NCBI GenBank assembly: GCA_041739345.1 | Contig: JBGSNZ010000026.1 | Coordinates: 1-64,000 of the forward strand | DNA length: 64,000 bases | Origin: DIGJ01 sp041739345 | Lineage (GTDB): Bacteria; Bacillota; Clostridia; Lachnospirales; Lachnospiraceae | Direction: 5' to 3' | Shown here: positions 53,195 to 61,859 of the stretch, one piece after another | Position numbering within the stretch: the stretch's first letter is position 1 | How the letters are laid out: each line of letters starts with the position of its first letter | Position numbers and translations under genes: made by a program | Notes under the pieces: model-generated | The model's input: only the letters and a program-made list of their open reading frames with translations | Databases searched by the model: none | What the model was told of the DNA's origin: nothing

Positions 53195-54211
53195 CTATTC
53201 CTGCTCCGTTATCAGCGGCAATGTTATTTCAACATCCGTCCCAACATTTGGCGTACTGTAAATATAGATGCCATACTCCTCCCCGCATAATAACTTGATT
53301 CGACTATTAACATTTACTATGGCAATTCCGCCCTTTTGATCTCTTGCAGTTTCAGCTTCATCTAACGAATTAATTAGTAATTTATTATTTAATCCATCTA
53401 ACTGTTCCTTTTCCATTCCAAGTCCATCATCTGAGATAATAATAATCAGTCTGTTATCCGTACACTCCATGCGAATTCTTAAATTACCTTTTCCAACTTT
53501 TCGCTCAATACCATGGTAAATGGAATTTTCCACGATTGGTTGTAAAATCAGTTTTGGAAGATATAGATTAAGTATCGACATATCATCATTCTCATCATCA
53601 TACTCAATACTAAGACTCAGTTTATCGCCAAATCGAAACTGTTGAATAATATAATAGTTCTCGATATTCGATAATTCGTCCTCCAACGTTACGAGCCTTT
53701 CTACATTTGATATCGTATAACGGAAAAATGTTGCTAATGCTTCCGTCATAGATGCGACATCATCCATACCTGCACATAATGCTTCACTCCTGATTCCTTC
53801 TAATGTATTATATAAAAAATGTGGATTAATCTGATTTTGTAAGGCAAGATACTGCGCCTGCTTCTTTGATACATTTAACCGTTTTGACTTATCCAATCTT
53901 TCACCTAATAACTTTAATACCTCATCAAATGTTGGCGTCAGTCTGATATCCTGTTCAAAAAAATCATCCGCTAAAAAACCTTCTGTGTATAGTTGAAATA
54001 TCTTTTCAATCTGCATCATTTTGCGATATACTTTGAGATACCCAAGATAAGTAAGTCCTAATAATCCAAACACTGCAAACACAAATAAATAAAGATACAT
54101 TTTTTGTTTCATTGCTAAATAACCAATTGTACCACATACAAGCACTCCATATGCAACCATGGAAATACACCATAGTATAACTCTACTTAACAAATATTCT
54201 TTTTTTTTCAT
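53195..54211 (-). CDS. LytS/YesM-type histidine kinase without extracytoplasmic sensor domain
   Basis: A 338-residue kinase. Two transmembrane helices (about residues 8-33 and 37-60) are joined by a loop of only a few residues, so there is no external ligand-binding domain. A coiled linker (KVYRKMMQIEKIFQLYTEGF) leads to the His_kinase segment NQINPHFLYNTLEGIRSEAL with His131, then the ATPase domain with VENSIYHGIERKVG and IISDDGLGMEKEQ. ATG 54211 has GGAGGGAG upstream; the in-frame reading from 54238 does not. It lies between the AraC-type regulator and the degenerate ABC protein. The signal presumably arrives through a partner protein. Confidence 0.9.
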   Translation of the reverse strand: MKKKEYLLSRVILWCISMVAYGVLVCGTIGYLAMKQKMYLYLFVFAVFGLLGLTYLGYLKVYRKMMQIEKIFQLYTEGFLADDFFEQDIRLTPTFDEVLKLLGERLDKSKRLNVSKKQAQYLALQNQINPHFLYNTLEGIRSEALCAGMDDVASMTEALATFFRYTISNVERLVTLEDELSNIENYYIIQQFRFGDKLSLSIEYDDENDDMSILNLYLPKLILQPIVENSIYHGIERKVGKGNLRIRMECTDNRLIIIISDDGLGMEKEQLDGLNNKLLINSLDEAETARDQKGGIAIVNVNSRIKLLCGEEYGIYIYSTPNVGTDVEITLPLITEQE

Positions 54212-54253
54212 AACACTTCTCCCTCCAACAAAATACAAAGTATTCTGTTGTCC

Positions 54254-55864
54254 CTATGAATAAATCTTACGATATTCATTTGGTTTCAGATTTGTGTACT
54301 TTGCAAACAATTTTGTAAAGTGTTTCGTATCACTATAACCTACTTCCTCACAAATTAATGCAACACTTAAATTACTTTCCTTTAATAACTCTTTGGCCTT
54401 TTCCATCCTTATTTCACTTAAATATTCTGAAAAAGTATTGCCCGTCTCTTTTTTAAATAAGGAGCTAAAATACGTTGCATTAAATCCAACCTGATCACTC
54501 ACAATTTCCAGAGAAATAGGTTCCTTAAAATGTTGTTTCATATATTGCTTAGCATCTCTAATCGGTTTATTGTCTTCTGCTTTTTTTACTGCAATCACTT
54601 GATTGAAGGATTCTATGATTGTTTTCTTTAAATATTTAAAGATATCTTTCATAGATATACAGTTTTCAATGTCAAGACATACTTTATCAAAGTATCCTTC
54701 TGTATTATTTAATGGCAACTTATTTTGAAGCATGCAAATAAGATATAAATTCATAGCCTCCTTTGCCATCTGAATAATATTATGCCCAGTTACTTGTTCC
54801 ATTGACTGTAAGCTTTGTTCCAAATAATCAACTGCTTCTTGTATCTTACTCTCCTCTAGGCTATCTATTGCATCCTCAAACTGCTTGTTAAAATTATAAA
54901 ATAAACTACTATTTGCCAATTCATTGGATGAAACATTTTCGCCTTCTATCACTTTATTCACACCAAGTAGAATTCCTTGCTCTATCGCCCATCTTGATGA
55001 TTTAACAGAGTCATGTAAACATCCAATATTCGCTTGTGCAATACCAACGCCAATGGTAATCCGCATCTTTTCAAAGATTTCTTTTTGAAGTAATAATTCA
55101 TCTAACAATACTTTTAATGATTTTTTGATTACTTTTTTATTCTTCTCTGCATAATTGAGTATTACAACACTTTGATTGTTTTCAAATAAGTCTTCAAAGT
55201 CGTAACAGTCTTTCCCTAATTTTTGACAAACTGCTTTATGCAATTTATCTTGTACATATGTATTGCTATTCACAGAATCAATTTCAATACCATTTACTTT
55301 GATTATCACAATTTGAAATAAACCTTTTTGGAAATGAAAATGGTATTCTTTATTTATACTTTCTAATGATTTATTGTCTTTTAGCTCATTTTTCCTTAAT
55401 AAGATATCTGAAAAAAAAGTTCTTCGCAACTTATCTAGGTTATTCCTTAGCGATAATTCGTTTTTTTCTTCAACTGAAAGACGTTCTGTTACTTCTAAGT
55501 AGTTATCCCGCATTTTACTTAGCGTATCCATAATTTCTGTCTTTTTAATTGGCTTTAACAAATAATCTTTCACTCCATACTTAATCGCATTTTGTGCATA
55601 TTCAAAATGACGATAGCCACTAATAATAATAAATTCTACCGTAGAATTGATTTCTTTTGCACGCCGAATCATTTCAAGTCCATCATAACCAGGCATACGG
55701 ATATCTGTAATTACAATATTAGGTTCATACTTATCAATAGCCTCCAGAGCTTCGATTCCATTATGAACAATTGCAACCACTTCCATATCCAGTGACTCCC
55801 AATCGACCAACGCCTGTATAAGCTGACATACCTTTTCCTCATCGTCTGCTATTATAACTTTCAT
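54254..55864 (-). CDS. YesN-type response regulator with AraC DNA-binding domain
   Basis: A 536-residue intact regulator. The receiver (residues 1-120) has IADDEEKVCQ, the phospho-accepting aspartate in NIVITDIRMPGYDG, and YLLKPIKKTEI. A long middle region (about 140-420) resembles the degenerate nucleotide-cyclase-like or helical linkers of large YesN proteins. The AraC-type domain (about 430-536) shows ISLEIVSDQVGFNATYFSSL and ALICEEVGYSDTKHFTKLFA, ending KPNEYRK. It precedes the histidine kinase by 42 bases. The site AAGGGG precedes the ATG. It probably activates the RbsABC-type operon at 58-61.6 kb, whose promoter carries paired AGGGGT-containing repeats also seen in its own promoter. Confidence 0.92.
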   Translation of the reverse strand: MKVIIADDEEKVCQLIQALVDWESLDMEVVAIVHNGIEALEAIDKYEPNIVITDIRMPGYDGLEMIRRAKEINSTVEFIIISGYRHFEYAQNAIKYGVKDYLLKPIKKTEIMDTLSKMRDNYLEVTERLSVEEKNELSLRNNLDKLRRTFFSDILLRKNELKDNKSLESINKEYHFHFQKGLFQIVIIKVNGIEIDSVNSNTYVQDKLHKAVCQKLGKDCYDFEDLFENNQSVVILNYAEKNKKVIKKSLKVLLDELLLQKEIFEKMRITIGVGIAQANIGCLHDSVKSSRWAIEQGILLGVNKVIEGENVSSNELANSSLFYNFNKQFEDAIDSLEESKIQEAVDYLEQSLQSMEQVTGHNIIQMAKEAMNLYLICMLQNKLPLNNTEGYFDKVCLDIENCISMKDIFKYLKKTIIESFNQVIAVKKAEDNKPIRDAKQYMKQHFKEPISLEIVSDQVGFNATYFSSLFKKETGNTFSEYLSEIRMEKAKELLKESNLSVALICEEVGYSDTKHFTKLFAKYTNLKPNEYRKIYS

Positions 55865-55868
55865 ATGC

Positions 55869-55913
55869 TATACCCCTTGTTCTTATACTCAGCCATTGTT
55901 AACCCCTAACAAT
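55869..55913 (-). promoter_or_regulatory. Leader of the regulator-kinase operon with AGGGGT repeats and palindrome
   Basis: On the minus strand TTAGGGGTTA and CAAGGGGTAT occur 30 bases apart, and the first lies inside the perfect inverted repeat ATTGTTA-N5-TAACAAT (55895-55913). The downstream copy doubles as the ribosome site. A possible promoter TTGAAA-N16-TATTGT overlaps the upstream side. Autoregulation by the response regulator is plausible. Confidence 0.4.
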
Positions 55914-55981
55914 ATACACGCTGGATTCAGTTTCAATCTACCATAATTAAGACTAATTTGCAATTTTTACCAAAAAAGAGT

Positions 55982-56932
55982 TTACATTTCTAGTAATGCA
56001 GCTGCTCCAATAATTCCGGCATTATTTAAAAGGCTTGCTCTAGTTACATTTGGAATCATTGCTTTTTCCCCAGCAAAGCAATATTTTTTCACATAGGCGT
56101 CTAAAGGATCCGTTAAGGTTTTTCCTTGGTTACAAATACCACCACTAAGCAGAATCATATCTGGTCTAAACACATTTATAATATCTACAATTCCTTCTCC
56201 AAGGTAACTAATATAATCATCAATAATTTTCACAGCAACCTCATCTTCATGTTCAAAAGCATCAAAGACCATCTTTCCATCTATTTTTTCTAAATCTCCT
56301 TCACAGAACTTTAAAATTAAAGAATTCTTATGCTTTCGTACCATTTCTTTTGTTGTTTGTATCAAAGCAGTCGCAGATGAATATGCTTCGAGACAACCTT
56401 TTCTTCCACAAGTACATTCCCTCCCATCTTTTACCAATATGGTATGCCCTAATTCTGCACCGCCTGGATGACCACCTTCAAATATTTTACCATCTAGGAT
56501 AATACCACTTCCAACACCAGTACCTAGTGTAAGCATTACAATGTTCTTCAAATCTTTTGCGGCACCTGCTTTGACTTCTCCAATGGCAGCGCAATTCGCA
56601 TCATTTGATACTCTTATCGGATATTGTAATAGATCTTGCAATTCATCTACTAAAGGCACATCTTCCCAATTTAAGTTATTCGAATATAAGACTATTCCAT
56701 TGATAGTATCAATAGTACCCGGGCAGCCGATCCCAACACCCGAAATATCGTTGCAATTTATCTCTGCCTTTTTCATTAGGCTTATGACCAAATTAGCCAT
56801 ATCTTTTATTACTTCGTTCGCACTTCGCTTCCCCATAGTAGGGGCAGAATCTATTGCTATTATCTTTTGGTTTTCATCTACAATTCCTACCTTTATATTG
56901 GTTCCTCCCAAATCAATACCAACTCGATACAT
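55982..56932 (-). CDS. ROK-family sugar kinase (glucokinase/fructokinase-like)
   Basis: A 316-residue cytoplasmic hexokinase of the ROK family. The phosphate-binding motif is VGIDLGGTNIKVGIVDE at the N-terminus, the sugar-binding region has SNDANCAAIGEVKAG (catalytic Asp, about residue 106), and the zinc-binding ROK motif is CTCGRKGCLEAYSSA. It has no N-terminal helix-turn-helix, so it is an enzyme and not a NagC-type repressor. It follows the mannose-6-phosphate isomerase by 15 bases. Together they would turn an imported hexose, such as mannose, glucose or fructose, into fructose-6-phosphate or a related ester. AAGGAG precedes the ATG. Confidence 0.92.
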   Translation of the reverse strand: MYRVGIDLGGTNIKVGIVDENQKIIAIDSAPTMGKRSANEVIKDMANLVISLMKKAEINCNDISGVGIGCPGTIDTINGIVLYSNNLNWEDVPLVDELQDLLQYPIRVSNDANCAAIGEVKAGAAKDLKNIVMLTLGTGVGSGIILDGKIFEGGHPGGAELGHTILVKDGRECTCGRKGCLEAYSSATALIQTTKEMVRKHKNSLILKFCEGDLEKIDGKMVFDAFEHEDEVAVKIIDDYISYLGEGIVDIINVFRPDMILLSGGICNQGKTLTDPLDAYVKKYCFAGEKAMIPNVTRASLLNNAGIIGAAALLEM

Positions 56933-56947
56933 ATTTTTTCTCCTTAT

Positions 56948-57892
56948 TTATTTAGAAACATAAGTAAACAATAATTCACACGCACCACTTACTTCAAAAT
57001 TGCCAGAAGAAGCGGTTAATAGCATGCTGTCTCCCTTTTGAAAAGCTCCCCCATCCTCATATTCAATGGTTCCTTCCCCTTCTAATACTAAAATGTGCAA
57101 AAAGGAATCTCCATTTACTTCTCCTAAAAACTTTTTAATATATATATTATCTAAAACTACCTTATCGACAGTAAAATATTTACAAATCCCCAAATGTGGC
57201 ACAAAAGAGATATGTTTTAATCTTGGTGCAAAATTTGTAACTTGCAAAGCCTTTTCTATATGTAATTCTCTCTTTGTTCCATTTATATCTTTCCTACCAT
57301 AATCAAATACCCGATATGTAATATTGGAATTTTGTTGTATTTCAGCAATTATGATTCCTTTACCTATTGCATGCAACGTACCCGCTTCGATAAAGAAAAC
57401 ATCGCCTTTTTTAACATAAATCTTATTCAGTACTTCCGTCAATGTACCGTTTTGTGCTCTTTTTTTAAACTCTTCATTACTGATCACCTTCGAAAACCCG
57501 TAATATAAAAAAGCATCTTCTTCACAGTCTGCTACATACCACATTTCCGTCTTTCCATACTGATTTTCGTGAGAAAGTGCATATTCATCACTTGGGTGCA
57601 CTTGTATCGATAAATTATCTTTTGCATCGATAAATTTTATCAGAATCGGAAAGTCTAAAAATTCAGTACAATTTGTTCCTAATACTTGTTTTCCTGCTAT
57701 TTCTATATAATTTTTTAAACTCATTCCTTTATAAATGCCATTTGTAATGATACATGGACCATCCGGATGGCAGGATAGTTCCCATGACTCGGCAAGAATT
57801 TCACCACTATAATTTTTATGATACGCTGTTTTTAAATTATTCCCTCCCCATAAATAATCCTTAAATACAGGTGAAAATTTTAATAACGCCAT
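56948..57892 (-). CDS. manA: Mannose-6-phosphate isomerase, class I
   Basis: A 314-residue zinc-dependent type I phosphomannose isomerase, which interconverts mannose-6-phosphate and fructose-6-phosphate. Metal ligands lie in LSIQVHPSDEYA (Gln and His, about residues 97-108), GKTEMWYVADC (Glu) and FIEAGTLHAIGKG (His). The short Firmicutes length, with the N-terminal YLWGGNNLKTAY, matches Bacillus-type ManA. AAGGAGG precedes the ATG. It forms a two-gene unit with the ROK kinase and lies downstream of the terminator that ends the sugar importer operon, so it may have its own promoter in 57893-57983, though I could not place one. Confidence 0.93.
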   Translation of the reverse strand: MALLKFSPVFKDYLWGGNNLKTAYHKNYSGEILAESWELSCHPDGPCIITNGIYKGMSLKNYIEIAGKQVLGTNCTEFLDFPILIKFIDAKDNLSIQVHPSDEYALSHENQYGKTEMWYVADCEEDAFLYYGFSKVISNEEFKKRAQNGTLTEVLNKIYVKKGDVFFIEAGTLHAIGKGIIIAEIQQNSNITYRVFDYGRKDINGTKRELHIEKALQVTNFAPRLKHISFVPHLGICKYFTVDKVVLDNIYIKKFLGEVNGDSFLHILVLEGEGTIEYEDGGAFQKGDSMLLTASSGNFEVSGACELLFTYVSK

Positions 57893-57983
57893 TTTTATTT
57901 ACCTCCTTGTTCCACATAAAAATATGAAATATGAGTCCTTCATACCTGAGATAATTTGTTTCTTTGTTAGATGATATGATAAA

Positions 57984-58019
57984 AACGAGTTATCCTTTCC
58001 AACAGACAACTCGTTTTCA
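57984..58019 (-). terminator. Intrinsic terminator of the second RbsABC-type operon
   Basis: AAAACGAGTT (57984-57993) pairs with AACTCGTTTT (58010-58019) across a 16-base loop. On the minus strand the stem runs into TTTTTAT. It lies 33 bases after the binding-protein stop. Confidence 0.85.
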
Positions 58020-58052
58020 TTCATCTCACTTCTTATTCGTCTAAGCTCAATC

Positions 58053-59039
58053 CTAAAGTTTATCTTTTGTAATTACGGAAACACCTGTATCTGTAACTGT
58101 TCCACCAAGATTTTCTCCGCTAAGAGCTTTTACGGCTGCATTCATTCCTTCATAGCCCATAACATCTGGATTCTGAGCCATTGTAGCTACTAAGAAACCA
58201 TCCTTGATTAAAGAAAGAATTGTATCTGATTTATCAAAACCAACACCAATTACTTTACCGCCTGCTTCTTGAATTGCATTACCTGCTCCTGTCGTAGATC
58301 CTTCATTTACACCAAAGATACCTACACAACCCGATGTGATATAGTTTGCTGCAATATCCTTTGATTTTGCTGCATCGCCTTCTCCGTATTGTGTTTCAAG
58401 AATTTTAAAATCTGTTCCTTCAAATGCAGAACGGAATCCTGTTTCACGAGCCACACAAGAAGCGGTAGCTGCATTAACATTGATGACACCAATATCGCCA
58501 GATGTAACGCCAGCTTCTTTTAAGCTTGCAATCATAGTCTCACCTGCTGTTTTACCTGCTGCTTCGTTATTTGTTGCAAATGTTGCTTCGCTATCAAAGT
58601 CTGCTGCGGAATCAACATAAATTATCTTGATACCTGCTGCAACTGCTTCTTCTAAAGCGGCAGTTACTGCATCAGGGCCGTTTGCTGCTAAGATAATTGC
58701 ATTTGCATTATCAGCAACTGCATTATTAATACATTCAATTTGTTTTGCATCATCTTTGGTATCAGGAGCTAACCATTTATACTCTACATTACCAAGTTCT
58801 TTTACTGCTTTTTGGCAACCAGCATCTACATTAACCCAATGCTGATCCATTTGATCCATTGTGATTAGATATACTTTGTAAGTATCACTTGTTGCCCCCT
58901 CCTTGGTTTCTGGAGCTACCTCTGTAGCTTCTTTTTCGTCAGTAGCTGGAGCTTGCGTTGTTGCACTGCTTCCACACCCAACAAGCATAGTTGTTACCAA
59001 AGCAGTTGTTAATAGTAGCGTTAAAAACTTTTTTTTCAT
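58053..59039 (-). CDS. Ribose-type sugar ABC transporter substrate-binding lipoprotein
   Basis: A 328-residue binding protein with lipobox LVGC (cysteine 22) and an Ala/Thr/Glu-rich linker. The type I periplasmic fold shows YKVYLITMDQMDQHWVNVDA, ANAIILAANGPDAVTAALEE, IKIIYVDSAADFDSEATFAT and KVIGVGFDKSDTILSLIKDG. The sugar-contacting aromatic and Asp positions look intact. It is the last gene of the RbsA-RbsC-RbsB-like operon and is followed by a terminator. The ligand is unknown; the hexose kinase and ManA downstream suggest a hexose. GAGGAGG precedes the ATG. Confidence 0.92.
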   Translation of the reverse strand: MKKKFLTLLLTTALVTTMLVGCGSSATTQAPATDEKEATEVAPETKEGATSDTYKVYLITMDQMDQHWVNVDAGCQKAVKELGNVEYKWLAPDTKDDAKQIECINNAVADNANAIILAANGPDAVTAALEEAVAAGIKIIYVDSAADFDSEATFATNNEAAGKTAGETMIASLKEAGVTSGDIGVINVNAATASCVARETGFRSAFEGTDFKILETQYGEGDAAKSKDIAANYITSGCVGIFGVNEGSTTGAGNAIQEAGGKVIGVGFDKSDTILSLIKDGFLVATMAQNPDVMGYEGMNAAVKALSGENLGGTVTDTGVSVITKDKL

Positions 59040-59100
59040 TTTATATCCTCCTCTTTAATTTGTTTTTTATTATAAGAACATAATGTTCATATAACTAAAT

Positions 59101-60102
59101 TTAGGCTTTCTTCTTTCTCGGTTTTCCCGATCGAACAACAACATCTAACAAAACAGATACAACAACAATAATGCCAATTACAATATTTCGAATTGCTACT
59201 GGTGCTCCAGCAAATTGAAGACCATTTTGTAATACACCCCATATTGCTGCTCCGATTACAGTACCAAGCAGGATACCTTGACCTCCAAGTGTACTAACGC
59301 CTCCGATCACAGAAGCTGCAACGGCATACATTTCATACATATTTCCTGCATCCATAGTTCCCATTCCTGTAGTTGCACATATAATCAAGCCTACAACACT
59401 TGCACAAAATGCACTTACAAGATATGCTTTCACTGTCGTTGCCACAACATTAACTCCAGATAGTTGAGCTGCATCGATATTACTACCAATCGCATATACA
59501 TGACGTCCTGTTCTTGTTTTACTTAATAAAAAGTTGAAAATAATCCACAGAATTATAGCAATCCAAATTGTATTGTAAAGACCTAATACTTTTCCATAAT
59601 AGAAGAAATCACGTAATCCTCTTGCTCCATCACCTATCGAATCTGTATTGTAATTATTATTTACAATTTGTGCGATACCCCTTGCTATTGTCATAGTTCC
59701 AAGTGTTGCTATAAACGGTGGCAATTTACATTTCGCTACTAACTCACCATTTATAAGACCAACTGCCAAACAACAGATAATTGTTACCAATACCGCAACC
59801 CATGGATTCATACCTTTTGTCATAAGTGTTGCTGAGATCATACAACTCATACCAACCACAGAACCAATCGACAAATCAATATTTCCTGTAATTAATACAT
59901 ACGACTGTCCAATACCAATTAAAATAATTGGTGCAATCTGTCTCAATAAATTACCGACATTTTTGGAAGATGCAAATGTAGGATTTAATATACCAAATAC
60001 AATACTTAATATAATTAACCCGACTGTTACTGTCAGTACCTGCCCCATTCCTCTGGCGGAAATGAGTTTTTTGAATACACTCTGTTTTGAATTGCTTTTC
60101 AT
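59101..60102 (-). CDS. Ribose-type sugar ABC transporter permease
   Basis: A 333-residue CUT2 permease with eight or more helices. Landmarks are GIGQSYVLITGNIDLSIGSV (about residues 62-81), KCKLPPFIATLGTMTIARGI, GRHVYAIGSNIDAAQLSGVN and YAVAASVIGGVSTLGGQGIL. It lies between the tandem ATPase and the binding protein. AAGGAG precedes the ATG at 60102. The C-terminal GKPRKKKA is a short cytoplasmic tail. Confidence 0.92.
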   Translation of the reverse strand: MKSNSKQSVFKKLISARGMGQVLTVTVGLIILSIVFGILNPTFASSKNVGNLLRQIAPIILIGIGQSYVLITGNIDLSIGSVVGMSCMISATLMTKGMNPWVAVLVTIICCLAVGLINGELVAKCKLPPFIATLGTMTIARGIAQIVNNNYNTDSIGDGARGLRDFFYYGKVLGLYNTIWIAIILWIIFNFLLSKTRTGRHVYAIGSNIDAAQLSGVNVVATTVKAYLVSAFCASVVGLIICATTGMGTMDAGNMYEMYAVAASVIGGVSTLGGQGILLGTVIGAAIWGVLQNGLQFAGAPVAIRNIVIGIIVVVSVLLDVVVRSGKPRKKKA

Positions 60103-60127
60103 TTTTCTTTACTCTCCTTCAAATTTA

Positions 60128-61639
60128 CTATTCGGCTACACCAATCTTTTGGTCAAATTGTGTCGCATATTTTAGGATGATATCTTGAGTTGCTTCCTCT
60201 GTTTTTAACTGTCCAGTTATCTTTCCATCACACATTACAATCACTCGATCTGAGATTCCCATTACCTCAGACATTTCAGATGAAACAAAGAGAACGCCAA
60301 TCCCTTGTAGCTTTAACTGATTCATCAGATTATATATTTCTACTTTTGCCGATACATCAATACCTCTAGTTGGTTCATCGAAAATAACTACTTTTGAGTT
60401 TCTTGCTAACCACTTACCCACAACTACTTTTTGTTGGTTTCCACCAGATAAGCTTCCCGCATTTACTTCATTATTTGGTAGTTTTATTTTTAAATCTTCT
60501 ACTGTTGAATCCGTCATTTCTATTTCTTTTGATTGATTCACAACACCAAATTTATTACATAAGAAATCCAAATTGGATAATGCAATGTTTTCTCTTACAC
60601 TTAACTTCGTGCATAACCCATCTTTTTTACGATCTTCTGGAGCTAATACAATCCCTGCCTTAATGGCATCCATTGGCTTTTGGATTTTCACTTCTTTACC
60701 CTCTAGGTAAATCTCACCGCTTTCTTTTGCATCGACTCCAAATATCGCCCTTGTGGTTTCCGTTCTTCCTGCACCCATCAAGCCTGCAATTCCTACGATT
60801 TCACCTTCATATAAATCAAAGTTTATATTTCTAACCATATGACCTGCATTTAGATTTTTAACTTCTAATATTTTTTTCCCTTTTTTGCAGTTAACTTTAG
60901 GAAATTTTTCCTTAATTTCCCGACCTACCATATTGGATATAATCTCTTCCAGATCCGTGTCTTTAAAATTCATACTAGTTATGTATTGCCCATCTCTTAA
61001 AATTGTAACTCTGTCCACTATATGCTGCAATTCCTCTAATCTATGCGAAATATATACAATACCGCATCCCTGAGCTTTGAGTTTCTTAATGATTCGGAAT
61101 AAATCATCAATTTCTTTGCTTGTCAGTGCACTTGTTGGTTCATCCATAATAAGTACTTTGGCATTTGTGGATAATGCTTTTGCGATTTCAACCATCTGCT
61201 GTTTTGATACTGCCAAATCTCCTACAATCGTCTTGGGTGAAATATCTATATTAAGCTTATCTAAAATTTCTTTTGCCTGCTTTTCCATTTCTCTATTTGC
61301 AAGTACACCATAATTTGTAATTTCCCTATCTAGAAAAATATTTTCCGCAACCGTCAAATGCTTACACATATTTAATTCCTGATGGATAATGGCAACTCCT
61401 AACTCCTGAGCCTTCTTAGGTGACATCTCTTCTACGTCTTTTCCGAAGATCTGTATTGTGCCTTCGTCTTTTGTATATACACCACTTAATATTTTCATAA
61501 GAGTGGACTTTCCAGCACCATTTTCTCCAAGTAATGCTAATACTTCTCCACCTTTTAATTTAAAGTCAACTTTATCAAGTGCCAATACGCCTGGGAACCT
61601 TTTTGTAACACCATGTAATTCAACCATATATTCTTCCAT
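60128..61639 (-). CDS. Ribose-type sugar ABC transporter ATP-binding protein (two domains)
   Basis: A 503-residue tandem ABC ATPase of the RbsA/MglA type with intact motifs: Walker A GENGAGKSTLMK, VSKQQMVEIAKAL, Walker B VLIMDEPTSALT in domain 1; GLMGAGRTETTRA, signature LSGGNQQKVVVGKW and VVIFDEPTRGID in domain 2. It opens the importer operon. The upstream region (61668-61730) holds a promoter with paired AGGGG-containing direct repeats expected for an AraC-type activator. GGGGAAG precedes the ATG. It is the functional counterpart of the degenerate ABC protein at 51.7 kb, and the two could compete for or sense the same permease. Confidence 0.94.
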   Translation of the reverse strand: MEEYMVELHGVTKRFPGVLALDKVDFKLKGGEVLALLGENGAGKSTLMKILSGVYTKDEGTIQIFGKDVEEMSPKKAQELGVAIIHQELNMCKHLTVAENIFLDREITNYGVLANREMEKQAKEILDKLNIDISPKTIVGDLAVSKQQMVEIAKALSTNAKVLIMDEPTSALTSKEIDDLFRIIKKLKAQGCGIVYISHRLEELQHIVDRVTILRDGQYITSMNFKDTDLEEIISNMVGREIKEKFPKVNCKKGKKILEVKNLNAGHMVRNINFDLYEGEIVGIAGLMGAGRTETTRAIFGVDAKESGEIYLEGKEVKIQKPMDAIKAGIVLAPEDRKKDGLCTKLSVRENIALSNLDFLCNKFGVVNQSKEIEMTDSTVEDLKIKLPNNEVNAGSLSGGNQQKVVVGKWLARNSKVVIFDEPTRGIDVSAKVEIYNLMNQLKLQGIGVLFVSSEMSEVMGISDRVIVMCDGKITGQLKTEEATQDIILKYATQFDQKIGVAE

Positions 61640-61667
61640 TTACTTCCCCTACTTTCTCTCTTGGTCT

Positions 61668-61730
61668 AATATAAATATATCACCCCCTATTGTTGAATTA
61701 TAGGGGTGTTTCTTTTGAATCAGGGGGGTA
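61668..61730 (-). promoter_or_regulatory. Candidate activator-dependent promoter with direct repeats
   Basis: On the plus strand TTGAATTATAGGGGTG (61693-61708) and TTGAATCAGGGGGGTA (61715-61730) are direct repeats 22 bases apart, about two helical turns, as expected for AraC-type half-sites. On the minus strand a possible -10 TATATT (61668-61673) lies 18 bases after TTCAAC (61692-61697), which would put the proximal half-site over the -35. A hairpin (61681-61708) also forms here. Confidence 0.45.
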
Positions 61731-61859
61731 TCCTTTTGTTTAAAGAAAGAAATTAAAATTGGAATATTGTAGCACTTTCAAATCAATTCCACTAAGCAAG
61801 GTATTTGCTTCTACAATCTTTCGCTCCCACCCTTTTTTTCTGCTTATAAGTACAAGGGT

